Assembly: GCF_000336815.1 (NCBI RefSeq)
Contig: NZ_AOLG01000028.1
Location: forward strand, 69,188 to 133,187
DNA: 64,000 nucleotides
Reading direction: 5' to 3'
Origin: Haloferax prahovense DSM 18310
GTDB taxonomy: Archaea > Halobacteriota > Halobacteria > Halobacteriales > Haloferacaceae
Both the position numbers and the translations under genes were made by a program. Below, in pieces: positions 17,611 through 26,790 of this stretch. The notes beneath the pieces are model-generated. The model made no database searches and had not been told where the DNA came from. It saw only the letters and a list, made by a program, of their open reading frames with translations. Each line of letters starts with the position of its first letter. Positions within the stretch are counted from its first letter, which is position 1.

Positions 17611-17985
17611 TCATGAGAGGATTCGTTCGACGCGGGCGCGCAGTTCGAACGGTCTGAAGGGCTTGGTCACGAAGTCGGTAGCATCGAGGTCGAGCGCCCG
17701 GAGCACGTCGGCCTCGCGCCCGCGGGAGGTGAGAACGACGACAGGGAGCGACGCGAGGTCGTCGTCGTCCGCCCCGCGAAGTCGTTCGAGCGTCCCGAAC
17801 CCGTCGAGTTCGGGCATCATCACGTCGAAGATGGCGAGGGCGGGGTCCGGCGCGTCGTCGTCGGTCAGATACGCCCACGCGGCCTCGCCGTCCTCGACGG
17901 GCACCACGTCGTACGCCGAGAGCGTCTCGACTATCATCTGTCGCATCGGTTCGTCGTCTTCGGCAATGAGTATCGTGTGCGTCAT
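17611..17985 (-). CDS. Single-domain response regulator
   Basis: 124 residues, a complete CheY-like receiver with the acidic pocket EDD (9-11), phospho-acceptor Asp54 in IFDVMMPELDG, the conserved Thr in VVLTSRG and Lys in FVTKPF. There is no DNA-binding or enzymatic output domain, so it must act by protein contact or phosphorelay. It overlaps the upstream histidine kinase gene by 4 bp and precedes capC by 34 bp, which links it to control of the CapBC synthase (inference). Confidence 0.93.
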   Translation of the reverse strand: MTHTILIAEDDEPMRQMIVETLSAYDVVPVEDGEAAWAYLTDDDAPDPALAIFDVMMPELDGFGTLERLRGADDDDLASLPVVVLTSRGREADVLRALDLDATDFVTKPFRPFELRARVERILS

Positions 17986-20684
17986 TCGTCTGGTTCCTCG
18001 GAATCAGTCGCCGTCGACCGCCCCGACGGCGTCACGAACTCGAACCGCGCACCACCCTCGACCGACTCGGCGAGCGAGACAGACCAACCGTGCGCATCGG
18101 CGATGTCGCGGACGATGGCGAGGCCGTAGCCGGTGCCCCGCGGCGTCGTGGTGTAGCCGTGGTCGAAAACGCGTTCGCGGATTTCTTCGGGGATTCCGCC
18201 GCCGTTGTCCTCGACGTAGAACCCGATTCGGTCGTCGAGCGCGCCGACGCGGACGGCAAGCGGGTCGTCCGGCGGTTCGGCGTGTTCGACGGCGTCGTCG
18301 GATGGAATCCGACTGCCTGTAGAACCATGTTCGACAGCGTCGCCGGGAGAATCCCGGCGGTCTGTCGAGCCGTGCTCGACAGCATTCCGAAAGAGGTTCT
18401 CGAAGAGCCTGAGCAGGCGGCCGTCGTCGCCCTCGACGACGAACAGTTCCCCGCGGACGAGCGTCGCGTCGCCGGTGTCGACGAAGCGCCACGCGTGGTC
18501 GACGACGCGGGCGAGGTCGACGGATTTGGCGTCGACCACGGGCGTCCGCTGGCGAGCGAGGTCGAGCACCTCCTCGACCAGTTCGGACATCCGCTCGACC
18601 GCGTTGGCGGCGCGTTCGAGGTGCGCCCGCTCGCCCGACTCAATCCCGAGGTCGAGGTAGCCGGTGGCGACCGCGAGCGGGTTTCGGAGGTCGTGGGCGA
18701 CGATAGAGACGAAATCGTCGAGTCGCTCGTTGGCCGCGGCGAGGTCCGCCTCGCGGTTGCGGAGTTCCTGTTCGCGGACCGTTCCCGAGAGCGCGGTGGC
18801 GACCGTCGAGCCGAAGAGTTCGAACAGGTCCACGTCCACGTCGAGGAACGCGTCGGCGTCGGTCGAGACGACGAGGAGACCGTGGCTCCCGAGCGGGACG
18901 CGGAGGGCAGACGCCGCGTCCGACTCGGGGGGAAGGAGTCGGTCATCGACGGCAGCGGAGTCGACTCGGGTGACCGCGTCCGACTCGGAGCCGCCCGGGA
19001 CGGTCTCGGTTCGAACCGCCGACTCGAACCCGTCGCCTGTCGAAGCGGCCGGCGACAGTCCCTCGCCGTCGTCGGCGAGCCAGATGGCTGCCTCGGCGTC
19101 GGGGACGAGTTCGGGGACGGCCTCGACCGCCAGCGCCGCGACCTCCTCGACGCTCTCGGTGAGAATGAGGTCCCTCGTGACCGCCTGTAGCAACCGGAGA
19201 CCGTCCTCCAACCGCGCGCGGTCGGTGACGTCGATGGCGACGCCGAGGAGCTTCGACACCTCGCCGTCGTCGTCGAAGACGGGGCGGTACCACACGTCGT
19301 AGACCGCGCCGTGGTACTCTATTCGCGTGTCGACCGCCTCGCCCGACAGCCCGCGGGCGATGGCGTCGGTGGCCGCGGGCGTGTCGTCGTACAGTTCGAA
19401 GGCGGACCGGCCGACCACCTCGCCGGGGTCGCGGCCGAGCGACTCCAGACCGGCCCCTTCGGACATGGTGAACACGCCCTCGGAGTCGAACGCCGAGAGG
19501 ATGACCGGCAGGTTCTGCAACAGCGTCTCGAGGCGCTGGTTGGTCGATTCGAGGGCATGGAGGTAGCGCTTCCGCGTCGTCACGTCGCGGAAGTAGACCG
19601 ACAGTCCCGACGGCGAGGGGTACGCCCGGACCTCGAACCAGCTGTCGTGCTGCTCGGCGTAGGTCTCGAACGTCACCGGCTCTTGGGTCCGCATCGCCTC
19701 GTGGTAGTTGTCGTACAGTTCGGTGTCGACGACCGACGGGTACATGTCCCAGATGCGCTCGCCGAGTTCGGGCTCGCGAATCTCGCTGAAGATGGTCTTC
19801 GCGCGGTCGTTGAAGTAGACGAAGCGCCAGTCGGTGTCGAGGGCGAAGAAGGCGTCCGTCATGCGTTCGAGCAGTTCGCCCCGCTGGGTGGTGGCGACCT
19901 CGCGGTCGGTCACGTCTCGCGGGATGCCGACGACGCCGGTCACCTTCTCGCCATCGGCGGCGGGGGAGAGCTGGAGTTCGAACAGCCGCGGGTCGCCCTC
20001 GGCGTCGACGAACCGAACGTCGAGGCGTTCGGTGGTGCCCTCCGAGAGAACCCGCGAGACGGCGTCGCGGTACCGCTCGTACTCGCCCGCGGGAAACAGG
20101 CCGGCGTCGACGAGCGATTCGAACTGCTCGCCGCGGAGCGTCTCGGAGGCTCGCCCCGTTATCTCCTCGATTATGGGGTTCACGTACTCGACGCGACTTC
20201 GGTCGTCGAGGACGAACGCGCCGTCTTCCATCGCCTCGACGATGACGCGGTGGCTCCGAGTGCCGGGGCGGGAATCGCCGGTGTCCGGATCCACGAGCGA
20301 CCGAACCGACGCGACGAGTTCCGCGTGGGAGTCGTCGACGTCGTCGCGGATCAGGTAGTCGTCGACGCCGAGCGAGACGGCGCGAGCGGCGAACGCTTCG
20401 TCGCCCGCGGCGGCGTAGACGACGACCGGAAACTCGGCGTGAGAGCCGTCGCGGGAGACGAGCGCATCCAGTTCGAGTCCGTCGGGGAGGTCGGCGGCGG
20501 CGACGAGACAGGAGACGGGGCGGTCGTCGAGCGCCGACCGCACGGCGTCGACGCTCTCGGCGCGCGTGACCGGGCGCTCGAAGGCGTCCCGGAGCGCCGA
20601 GACGACCGCACCGGAGGCAGCGCCGTCAGCCGTGACGTAGAGAATCGCGCCGGCGGAGGTGCCTCCCGAACTCGGAGAAGACAT
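17982..20684 (-). CDS. Sensor histidine kinase: degenerate receiver - PAS domains - GAF - HisKA - HATPase with in-frame repeat insertion
   Basis: 900 residues. Residues ~10-130 resemble a receiver, but the phospho-acceptor position reads VAAADLPDG with Ala where Asp is expected, so it is likely a non-phosphorylated pseudo-receiver. Three PAS units follow (~150-490), then a GAF-like region (~495-640), HisKA (IVAHDLRNPLAVATGY) and HATPase (FENLFRNAVEH, EDNGGGIPEE, GTGYGLAIVRDIA). Right after the N-box a 15-residue unit is repeated in tandem. The kinase is the first gene of the operon with the response regulator and CapC/CapB genes. Confidence 0.92.
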   Translation of the reverse strand: MSSPSSGGTSAGAILYVTADGAASGAVVSALRDAFERPVTRAESVDAVRSALDDRPVSCLVAAADLPDGLELDALVSRDGSHAEFPVVVYAAAGDEAFAARAVSLGVDDYLIRDDVDDSHAELVASVRSLVDPDTGDSRPGTRSHRVIVEAMEDGAFVLDDRSRVEYVNPIIEEITGRASETLRGEQFESLVDAGLFPAGEYERYRDAVSRVLSEGTTERLDVRFVDAEGDPRLFELQLSPAADGEKVTGVVGIPRDVTDREVATTQRGELLERMTDAFFALDTDWRFVYFNDRAKTIFSEIREPELGERIWDMYPSVVDTELYDNYHEAMRTQEPVTFETYAEQHDSWFEVRAYPSPSGLSVYFRDVTTRKRYLHALESTNQRLETLLQNLPVILSAFDSEGVFTMSEGAGLESLGRDPGEVVGRSAFELYDDTPAATDAIARGLSGEAVDTRIEYHGAVYDVWYRPVFDDDGEVSKLLGVAIDVTDRARLEDGLRLLQAVTRDLILTESVEEVAALAVEAVPELVPDAEAAIWLADDGEGLSPAASTGDGFESAVRTETVPGGSESDAVTRVDSAAVDDRLLPPESDAASALRVPLGSHGLLVVSTDADAFLDVDVDLFELFGSTVATALSGTVREQELRNREADLAAANERLDDFVSIVAHDLRNPLAVATGYLDLGIESGERAHLERAANAVERMSELVEEVLDLARQRTPVVDAKSVDLARVVDHAWRFVDTGDATLVRGELFVVEGDDGRLLRLFENLFRNAVEHGSTDRRDSPGDAVEHGSTGSRIPSDDAVEHAEPPDDPLAVRVGALDDRIGFYVEDNGGGIPEEIRERVFDHGYTTTPRGTGYGLAIVRDIADAHGWSVSLAESVEGGARFEFVTPSGRSTATDSEEPDE
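18282..18389 (-). repeat. 45-bp tandem repeat with internal palindromes inside the kinase ATPase domain
   Basis: Two full 45-bp units (18282-18326 and 18327-18371) and a partial third (to 18389) encode NAVEHGSTDRRDSPG, DAVEHGSTGSRIPSD and a degenerate DAVEHAEP copy. Each full unit has a near-central inverted repeat: GTCGGAT-GGA-ATCCGAC at 18297-18313 and CGCCGGGA-GAA-TCCCGGCG at 18341-18359. The arms differ in sequence between units yet both stay self-complementary, which suggests selection for the hairpin or repeated insertion of a palindromic element. Confidence 0.8.
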
Positions 20685-20813
20685 GTTAGATACGAGATAC
20701 TCGGTGAGCCAATAATATCTTGCGGGCGAAGCGGCCGACTCACCGGGAGACGAGAGTCGAAGCGGGTCGCGCGGGCCGCCGAGTCAGGGGTCGCCGGGGC
20801 GTCGGGTCGCCGC

Positions 20814-22430
20814 CTACCCCTGTCCGACCATCCGCTCTTCGTCGTCCCACTCGCGCTTGCGGAGTTCGTACTTCTGAATCTTGCCGGTCGCCGTCTTGGG
20901 AATCTCCTCGACGAACTCGAACTCGCGGATGGCTTTGTAGCCGGCGAGGCGGTCGCGGGTGTACTCGGCCAACTCCTCGGCGGTGATGCCGGGGTTCTCC
21001 ACGTCGCCGTTCGCGGGGACGACGAACGCCTTCGGCGTCTCGCCCCACTTCTCGGACGGCGCGGGGATGACCGCCACGTCGCCGACGGCGTCGTGGTCGA
21101 ACAGCGTGTCCTCCAGTTCGACCGAGGAGATGTTCTCGCCGCCGGAGATGATGATGTCCTTCTTACGGTCCTGAATCGCTATCATGCCGTCTTCGTTGAC
21201 GACCGCGAGGTCGCCGGTGTGATACCAGCCTTCGAGGCGGTCGTTGAAGGCGTCGTGGGTCTCGTCGGGCTTGTTCCAGTACTTCTCCATCACCTGATTG
21301 CCGCGGACGACCACCTCGCCGATGGTAGCGTCGTCGCGCGGGACCTGTTCGCCGTCCTCGTCGACGACGCGCAGGTCGGTCCCGAGCGGGGCGACGCCCT
21401 GCCGCTGTTTGAGCGAGAAGCGCAGGCCGCCCTCGTCGGGGATGAGGCGGTTCGCGTCCGAGGTGGCGATGAGCGGGCCGGTCTCGGTCGCGCCGTAGAG
21501 TTGGGTGAACTCCCAGTCGAACTCGGATTCGGTGTGGCGAATCGTCGCGCTCGGCGCGGCGCTGCCGGCGGCGGTCACGCGGACCGGGTTGTCGCCGGCG
21601 TACGCGGGGTCGTGTTCCTCGGCGTACTCCCGCAGAATCGACAGCACCGTCGGCGCGCAGCAGAAAAAGGACACGTCCTCGTCGCGGATGGCGTCGAACA
21701 CCTGCTCGGCGTCGACCCCGCGGGTGCAGACGTGTTTCGCGCCGCGGCCGGTGACGGCGTAGATGTGGCCCCAGCCGTTGACGTGGAACATCGGGAGCGT
21801 CCAGAGGTAGACGTCGTCGTCCGAGATGTGGTGGTGAATCGTCACCAGTTGGGCGTGGAGCGACTCGGTGCGGTGGGTGCGGCAGACGCCCTTCGGGTCG
21901 CCGGTCGTGCCCGAGGTGTAGTTGATGGTGATGAGTTCGTCCTCGGACATCTCGGGGCGCTCGTAGTCGTCGGCGTCGGCCTCGTCGAGGAACGCCTCGA
22001 AGTCGAGCCAGTCGCCGTCGACGGCGGCGGGGTCGTTCGTCACGAACACCTCGGCGGGCACGTCGTCGCGGACGGCCTCTATTTTCCCCGCGTACTGGTA
22101 GTCGGCGTAGACCACGCTCGCGCCGGAGTCCGAAAGCAGGTACTCGTAGTCCTCGGTCGTGAGCCGGTAGTTCAACGGGACGTGGAGCGCGCCGCACTGC
22201 ATCGCGCCGAAGGCCACCTCGAGGTGGCAGTGCGTGTTGGGGTCGAGCACCGCGATTCGGTCGCCCTTCTCGACGCCGCGGGATTGGAGCGCCGCCGAAA
22301 ACCTGTCCACCCGCTCGCCGAACTCCGCGTAGGTGAAGCGCTCCCCGTCGACGCCGACGACAGCCTCGTAATCGCCGTAGTACGTCCGGGCCCGGTCGAG
22401 GAAGTCCGTCACGAGTAACTGTTTCTTCAT
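20814..22430 (-). CDS. AMP-forming acyl-CoA synthetase
   Basis: 538 residues, full length for the ANL superfamily. The P-loop-like YTSGTTGDPKGV lies near residue 185, the adenylate motif QLYGATETGP near 310, the GWYHTGDLAVVNEDG motif near 405, and KTATGKIQK with the catalytic Lys near the C-terminus. It activates a carboxylic acid, probably a fatty or aromatic acid, to the acyl-CoA using ATP. It is a single gene; the start ATG at 22430 is followed by the typical short N-terminus. The acyl substrate cannot be told from sequence. Confidence 0.92.
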   Translation of the reverse strand: MKKQLLVTDFLDRARTYYGDYEAVVGVDGERFTYAEFGERVDRFSAALQSRGVEKGDRIAVLDPNTHCHLEVAFGAMQCGALHVPLNYRLTTEDYEYLLSDSGASVVYADYQYAGKIEAVRDDVPAEVFVTNDPAAVDGDWLDFEAFLDEADADDYERPEMSEDELITINYTSGTTGDPKGVCRTHRTESLHAQLVTIHHHISDDDVYLWTLPMFHVNGWGHIYAVTGRGAKHVCTRGVDAEQVFDAIRDEDVSFFCCAPTVLSILREYAEEHDPAYAGDNPVRVTAAGSAAPSATIRHTESEFDWEFTQLYGATETGPLIATSDANRLIPDEGGLRFSLKQRQGVAPLGTDLRVVDEDGEQVPRDDATIGEVVVRGNQVMEKYWNKPDETHDAFNDRLEGWYHTGDLAVVNEDGMIAIQDRKKDIIISGGENISSVELEDTLFDHDAVGDVAVIPAPSEKWGETPKAFVVPANGDVENPGITAEELAEYTRDRLAGYKAIREFEFVEEIPKTATGKIQKYELRKREWDDEERMVGQG

Positions 22431-22625
22431 TCATGATAGACCGAGCGGGCGAGCGAACTAAACGCACCACTTCCGGCAACATTTCACAGAATCGACGTGA
22501 CCACCACAGTATGGCGGGGGACGTCGTCGGCGAGCGGTTTTGACCCTTCACTGGAGGAGGTTCGAACTTCCCTTCGCGCCGCCGAAACGAACACCTTTGA
22601 ACCGCGCGGCCCTGACTCCCGGCAG

Positions 22626-24191
22626 ATGACGACGCCGACCCTCCTCGTCGCGGGGACCGCGAGCCACGTGGGCAAGAGCACCGTCGCGGCCGGGCTCTGT
22701 CGCCTGTTCGCCGACCGCGGCCTCTCGGTCGCGCCGTTCAAGGCGCAGAACATGAGCAACAACGCCCGCGCGGTCGCGACCGCCGACGGCGACGACTTCG
22801 GCGAAATCGGCGTCTCGCAGTACGTGCAGGCCCGCGCCGCGCGGGTCGCGCCGACGACCGACCACAACCCGGTCCTGCTCAAGCCCCACGGTGACGGCAC
22901 GTCGCAACTGGTGGTCCACGGCCGGGCAGTCGGCCTCAACGCCGCGGGCGACTACTACGCGACCCACTGGGAGGACGCCCGCAAGGCGGCGGTCGAATCG
23001 CATCGTCGGCTGGCGACCGAGGCGGACGTGGTCGTCGCCGAGGGGGCCGGCTCCATCGCCGAGATAAACCTCCACGACCGCGACTTGGCGAACATCGAGA
23101 CCGCCCGCTTCGCCGACGCCGACATCCTCATCGCGGCCGACATCGAGCGCGGTGGGGTCTTCGCCAGCCTGCTGGGAACGCTCGAACTGCTCCCCGAGGA
23201 CGTGCGCGAGCGGGTCGTCGGCGCGGTCATCACGAAGTTCCGCGGCGACCCGAGCCTCCTCGAACCGGGGCTCGACGAAATCGAGGAGCGGACCGGCGTG
23301 CCCGTCCTCGGTGTGCTTCCCTACGACGACCCCGGTCTCCCGGAGGAAGACAGCCTCGCGCTCCCCGCGGAAGGCGAGCGCGCCACCGTCGGCGACGACG
23401 ACGGCGTCGCGGCCGAGCGCGCCGTCACAATCGGCGTGCCGCGACTCCCGCGCATCTCGAACGCCACGGACTTCGGCCCGCTGGCCGAGACGCCCGGCGT
23501 CCGGGTCGCCTACCTCCCGCTCGACGCGACGCTCGACGGCATCGACGGGGTGGTCCTCCCCGGCAGCAAGAACACGGTCGACGACCTGCTCGCGCTCCGT
23601 GACGCCGGCTTCGGCGACGAACTCGCCGCCTTCGACGGCCCGGTCGTCGGCATCTGCGGCGGCTACCAACTGCTCGGCGAGACCATCGAGAATGCCGACA
23701 TCGAGGGCACGGGGGACGACGAGACGGTCGACGGGTTCGGCCTCCTGCCGATAGTCACACGCTTTTCCCGCGACAAGCGGGTCGAACCCGTCTCCGTCGA
23801 GTTCGACGGCGCGGGACCCTTGGCCGGCGCGGTGGGGACTATCGACGGCTACGAGATACACATGGGCGACAGCCGCATCGTCGGCGACGCGGCCCCGGTT
23901 TCGGGCGACGGCGCGGCGCTCGGACGGGTCGCGGGGACGTACATTCACGACCTATTCGCCAACGACTCGCCGCGAAACGCGTTCGTGGACGCCGTGTACG
24001 AGTCGGCCGGGCGCGACCGTCCGGCGACGAGCGCGGCGGGCGCGACAGGGGGAAAACGAGCGGAGACAGCGGGAACGCCCGAGGCCGACGCGGACGCCGG
24101 CGCGTCGGGCGACCCCTACGACCACGCCGCCGCGCTCGTCGCCGACAACCTCGACGTGGCGGCGCTCTGCGACGCGCTCGGACTGGAGTAG
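22626..24191 (+). CDS. cobQ: Cobyric acid synthase
   Basis: 521 residues from the ATG at 22626; the frame is open upstream but the family start [17 protein letters not shown] begins here. An N-terminal dethiobiotin-synthetase-like ATPase has [10 protein letters not shown] and [14 protein letters not shown]. The C-terminal class I glutaminase-like domain has the nucleophile Cys in [10 protein letters not shown] and a His in GTYIHDLF. It amidates the side-chain carboxylates of adenosylcobyrinic acid a,c-diamide in cobalamin synthesis. A low-complexity Ala/Gly/Glu insert lies near residues 470-500. The LUD gene follows 144 bp later. Confidence 0.95.
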   Translation: MTTPTLLVAGTASHVGKSTVAAGLCRLFADRGLSVAPFKAQNMSNNARAVATADGDDFGEIGVSQYVQARAARVAPTTDHNPVLLKPHGDGTSQLVVHGRAVGLNAAGDYYATHWEDARKAAVESHRRLATEADVVVAEGAGSIAEINLHDRDLANIETARFADADILIAADIERGGVFASLLGTLELLPEDVRERVVGAVITKFRGDPSLLEPGLDEIEERTGVPVLGVLPYDDPGLPEEDSLALPAEGERATVGDDDGVAAERAVTIGVPRLPRISNATDFGPLAETPGVRVAYLPLDATLDGIDGVVLPGSKNTVDDLLALRDAGFGDELAAFDGPVVGICGGYQLLGETIENADIEGTGDDETVDGFGLLPIVTRFSRDKRVEPVSVEFDGAGPLAGAVGTIDGYEIHMGDSRIVGDAAPVSGDGAALGRVAGTYIHDLFANDSPRNAFVDAVYESAGRDRPATSAAGATGGKRAETAGTPEADADAGASGDPYDHAAALVADNLDVAALCDALGLE

Positions 24192-24335
24192 CGGAGTGAC
24201 CGAAACCACGACCCGTCAGCGGGGGCGGTAACACGCCTGTAACCACCTTACACCGCCGTCAGCGAGCGTTTAACATCCGTTAGGCGCTACACTCGGGCGT
24301 CGGAGCATCCACCGACTCCACTACCACACTCACAC

Positions 24336-24992
24336 ATGTCTCAGCAGAAATCTGACTACGCAGACGACGCCGATATCGACGCCGAACTCGACCAACTCCC
24401 CGACGACGAGGTCGTCGAAGCGACCGTCGAGAACCTCGAAGCGAACGGGTTCGACGTCGTCGTCGTCGATACGGCCGACGAAGCGCTCGAAACCCTGCAG
24501 TCGCACATCCCCGCGGGCGTCTCCGTGATGAACGGCCACTCGACGACCCTCGAAGAAGTCGGGTTCGACGACTACCTGAGCGAGGGCGACCACGAGTGGG
24601 AGAGCCTGCCGGACCAGATTTGGAGCATCGACGACGACGCGGAGCGACAGGCCGCCCGCCGCGAGTCCCAGACGGCCGACTACTTCCTCGGCGGCATCAA
24701 CGCCATCGCGCAGACGGGCGAACTCGTCGCCGCGGACCTCTCGGGCAGTCGCATCGGCGCGTACCCCTTCGCCGCCAGCAACGTCGTCATCGTCAGCGGC
24801 GTCAACAAAATCGTGCCGACGCTCGACGACGCGCTCGACCGCCTCGAATCCGTCGCGTACCCCCTCGAGAACGAGCGCGCGAAGGAGGCCTACGGCGTCG
24901 AGTCGATGATTGCGAAGCAACTTATCTTCCGGCAGGAAGTCGAAGAGGGCCGCACCACCGTCGTCCTCATCCGCGAGCAACTGGGCTACTAA
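24336..24992 (+). CDS. LUD domain (LutC/YkgG-type) protein
   Basis: 218 residues, full length for stand-alone LUD proteins. Typical features are the N-terminal helix with EATVENLEANGFDVVVVDTA, VSVMNGHSTTLEEVGFDDYL, and the C-terminal core GGINAIAQTGELVAADLSGS followed by VIVSGVNKIVPTLDDAL. In bacteria LUD proteins act with LutA/LutB iron-sulfur proteins in lactate oxidation, but no partner is next to it. Whether it works in lactate use here is unknown. A TATA-like GTTTAACA lies upstream near 24268. Confidence 0.85.
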   Translation: MSQQKSDYADDADIDAELDQLPDDEVVEATVENLEANGFDVVVVDTADEALETLQSHIPAGVSVMNGHSTTLEEVGFDDYLSEGDHEWESLPDQIWSIDDDAERQAARRESQTADYFLGGINAIAQTGELVAADLSGSRIGAYPFAASNVVIVSGVNKIVPTLDDALDRLESVAYPLENERAKEAYGVESMIAKQLIFRQEVEEGRTTVVLIREQLGY

Positions 24993-25259
24993 GTCCGACT
25001 CGCCTTCCCCCTCGACGCGTTCCCCACGCTCCTCCGGGGAGCTTCCTGCGCCCGGACAATCCATCACCATCACCACCACCACCTCACCGGGCATCCCACC
25101 ACCGTTCCTCCGGAACCCACGTTTTGCGGTCCCACGTCGTGAGCCGCGCCCCGTCGCCGACGAAACGACGGTTCGAACCGAACAGTTCTCGGGAGCGTCA
25201 CGGACCGCGATATATCGAACCGGAGAAATGTTCTTACGACTGGAGCCGAATCGTCGGAT
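24993..25259. other. Intergenic region before the small zinc-finger gene
   Basis: About 267 bp without a convincing gene. It includes a CACCATCACCACCACC run near 25065-25085 and a TATATATCG stretch near 25210 that may be the promoter of the zinc-finger gene at 25260. Open frames here lack haloarchaeal codon signature. Confidence 0.4.
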
Positions 25260-25403
25260 ATGCCCGAATCCGCGTACCTGCTCGATTCGTTCGACGAAGA
25301 GGACTGCACCTACTGCGACGGCGACCTCGTGACGGGGAGCTACAAAGACAACGACGCCATCGTCTGCGACGACTGCGGGACGCCGGCCGTCCAGCTCTGG
25401 TAA
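25260..25403 (+). CDS. 47-residue zinc-finger micro-protein
   Basis: ATG at 25260 to TAA 25401-25403. The acidic product has two cysteine pairs, CTYC (16-19) and CDDC (36-39), spaced as in a small treble-clef or zinc-ribbon finger. Haloarchaea encode many such proteins under 70 residues. It falls below usual gene-caller length cut-offs, but the codon use and cysteine pattern support it. It stands alone between the LUD gene and the metal-uptake lipoproteins; function unknown. Confidence 0.7.
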   Translation: MPESAYLLDSFDEEDCTYCDGDLVTGSYKDNDAIVCDDCGTPAVQLW

Positions 25404-25485
25404 GCGCCTGAGCGAGCCGAGCGGGTCGAACGAGTCACCCGCCAGCGCCGGGTGGCGAGAGAAACGACCGGAAAAACCGGACGGC

Positions 25486-26742
25486 TCAGTTACCGGTGAC
25501 GATGTCGGCGACGCGCTGCCTATCGAATAGCTGCTCTTCTTCGGGAATCTCGGGGTACGCACCACCGGTGTACTCCGGCCACGCGCCGAAGCGGTCGGGG
25601 GAGAGCTGCTTCGCGGTCATCTCGGTCTGGAACAAGTTCATAATCGGCCCCTGTACCGGCGTGCCCGAGGGGAAGACGCGGTCGTTCTGGACCGCGCTGA
25701 GTTCGCTCCCGACGGGGTGGTCTTCGAGGGTCTCGCGAGTCGACGCCACGTCGTAGTACGAGTCGATACCGTAGCTGTGGAGCAACACGTCGGGGTCGAT
25801 TTCCAGCATCGTCTCGAAGTCGTAGGAGGTCTCGAACGTCACGTCGCCGGCGGCGAAGGCGTCGGTGACGCCGAGCGGACGGACGTGCGAGGTCGCGAAG
25901 CCGGGAACGTTGATTTTCGAGGGGTAGAATGTCTCGTCCATGTAGATGACGACGCCGACGGACGGGCGCTCCGACTCGGGCGGGAGGTCCGATTGAATCG
26001 TGTCGAGGAGGTCGCTGTGGACCGACTCGAGCGCCGCGTAGCGGTCTTCCTCTCGGAACACCTGCCCGACGTTCTCCACGATTTCCCAGAGCGTGTAGTA
26101 CTGGTAGTCGGCGGCGTACGGCTCGGGCGGTTGGGCGTGCGTGCGGCTGTAGGCGTTGCCGAACCACGGGCCGACCTGCTCCCGAATCTCCTCGACGTCC
26201 GACTGGTCCCAGCCGTCGAAGCTAGTCACGAGCGCCGGGTCGACGAGGTGGAGGTCGGAGTCCAGTTCGTAGACGAGTTCCTTGTCGATGTTGACGCTCC
26301 CGGACCCGGAGTTGAGTTGCGCGAGCTCGCTCCGGTCGAACGAGACGCCGTCGAGGCGCTTGTAGTAGGCGTCGAGCGTCCGGCCGCCGGCGTCGCTGTC
26401 GAAGCCGAGAGAGTTCACCGCGTCGCCGTGGCCGAAGGCGACCGCCGCGTCGGCGTAAACGAGGTTGTACACCATCACGTCCGCCGGAACCGACTCGAAC
26501 GTCACGTCGCCGGCGGGCGACATCGACACCGTGTACCCGGCCTGTTCGGCCTCGGTCTCTGCCTCGGTAGACGCTTCGGTCGTGGGTTCCGTCGCTGCGG
26601 CCGTCTCGGTCGCGTCCGTCGCTGATTCCGCGTCGTTCTGCCCGGCACAGCCGGCCAGCAAGCCGCCAGCGAGAAGCGCGCCGCCGCCCTTGAGGTACGC
26701 TCGGCGCGTGCGCGCCGCCCGGTCGACGAGGTCTTGGTCCAT
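25486..26742 (-). CDS. Tat-exported substrate-binding lipoprotein of an iron/siderophore-type ABC importer
   Basis: 418 residues from the ATG at 26742 (a TTG at 26760 is a weaker upstream alternative). The signal has twin arginines (ARTRRAYLKGGG) and a lipobox LLAGCAG, then a Thr/Glu-rich linker and a class III type solute-binding domain (ADVMVYNLVYADAAVAFGHG). It ends with a long tail DRFGAWPEYTGGAYPEIPEE shared with the divergent gene at 26837. No permease or ATPase gene is adjacent. DtxR-like palindromes in its promoter suggest iron or another metal chelate as ligand (inference). Confidence 0.85.
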   Translation of the reverse strand: MDQDLVDRAARTRRAYLKGGGALLAGGLLAGCAGQNDAESATDATETAAATEPTTEASTEAETEAEQAGYTVSMSPAGDVTFESVPADVMVYNLVYADAAVAFGHGDAVNSLGFDSDAGGRTLDAYYKRLDGVSFDRSELAQLNSGSGSVNIDKELVYELDSDLHLVDPALVTSFDGWDQSDVEEIREQVGPWFGNAYSRTHAQPPEPYAADYQYYTLWEIVENVGQVFREEDRYAALESVHSDLLDTIQSDLPPESERPSVGVVIYMDETFYPSKINVPGFATSHVRPLGVTDAFAAGDVTFETSYDFETMLEIDPDVLLHSYGIDSYYDVASTRETLEDHPVGSELSAVQNDRVFPSGTPVQGPIMNLFQTEMTAKQLSPDRFGAWPEYTGGAYPEIPEEEQLFDRQRVADIVTGN

Positions 26743-26758
26743 GGCTTTAGCCAATTCC

Positions 26759-26776
26759 AAACGGATAAATCCGTTT
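26759..26776. promoter_or_regulatory. Perfect 18-bp palindrome just upstream of the lipoprotein gene
   Basis: AAACGGAT-AA-ATCCGTTT is a perfect inverted repeat immediately upstream of the ATG at 26742, where it would cover the transcription or translation start region of the minus-strand gene. It may bind a regulator or form a 5-prime leader hairpin. Confidence 0.5.
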
Positions 26777-26790
26777 CGGAATTTCGGTCG

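Noticed and set aside
19311-22418. Very long open frame on the plus strand (over 1000 codons)
   Set aside because: It is antisense to the histidine kinase and the acyl-CoA synthetase, both well supported. High GC content removes stop codons on the opposite strand; the translated sequence is Arg/Val/Gly-rich with no family features.
25065-25085. CACCATCACCACCACC run that might be a repeat element
   Set aside because: It is a short, simple His-codon-like run without neighbours of the same kind; chance low complexity.
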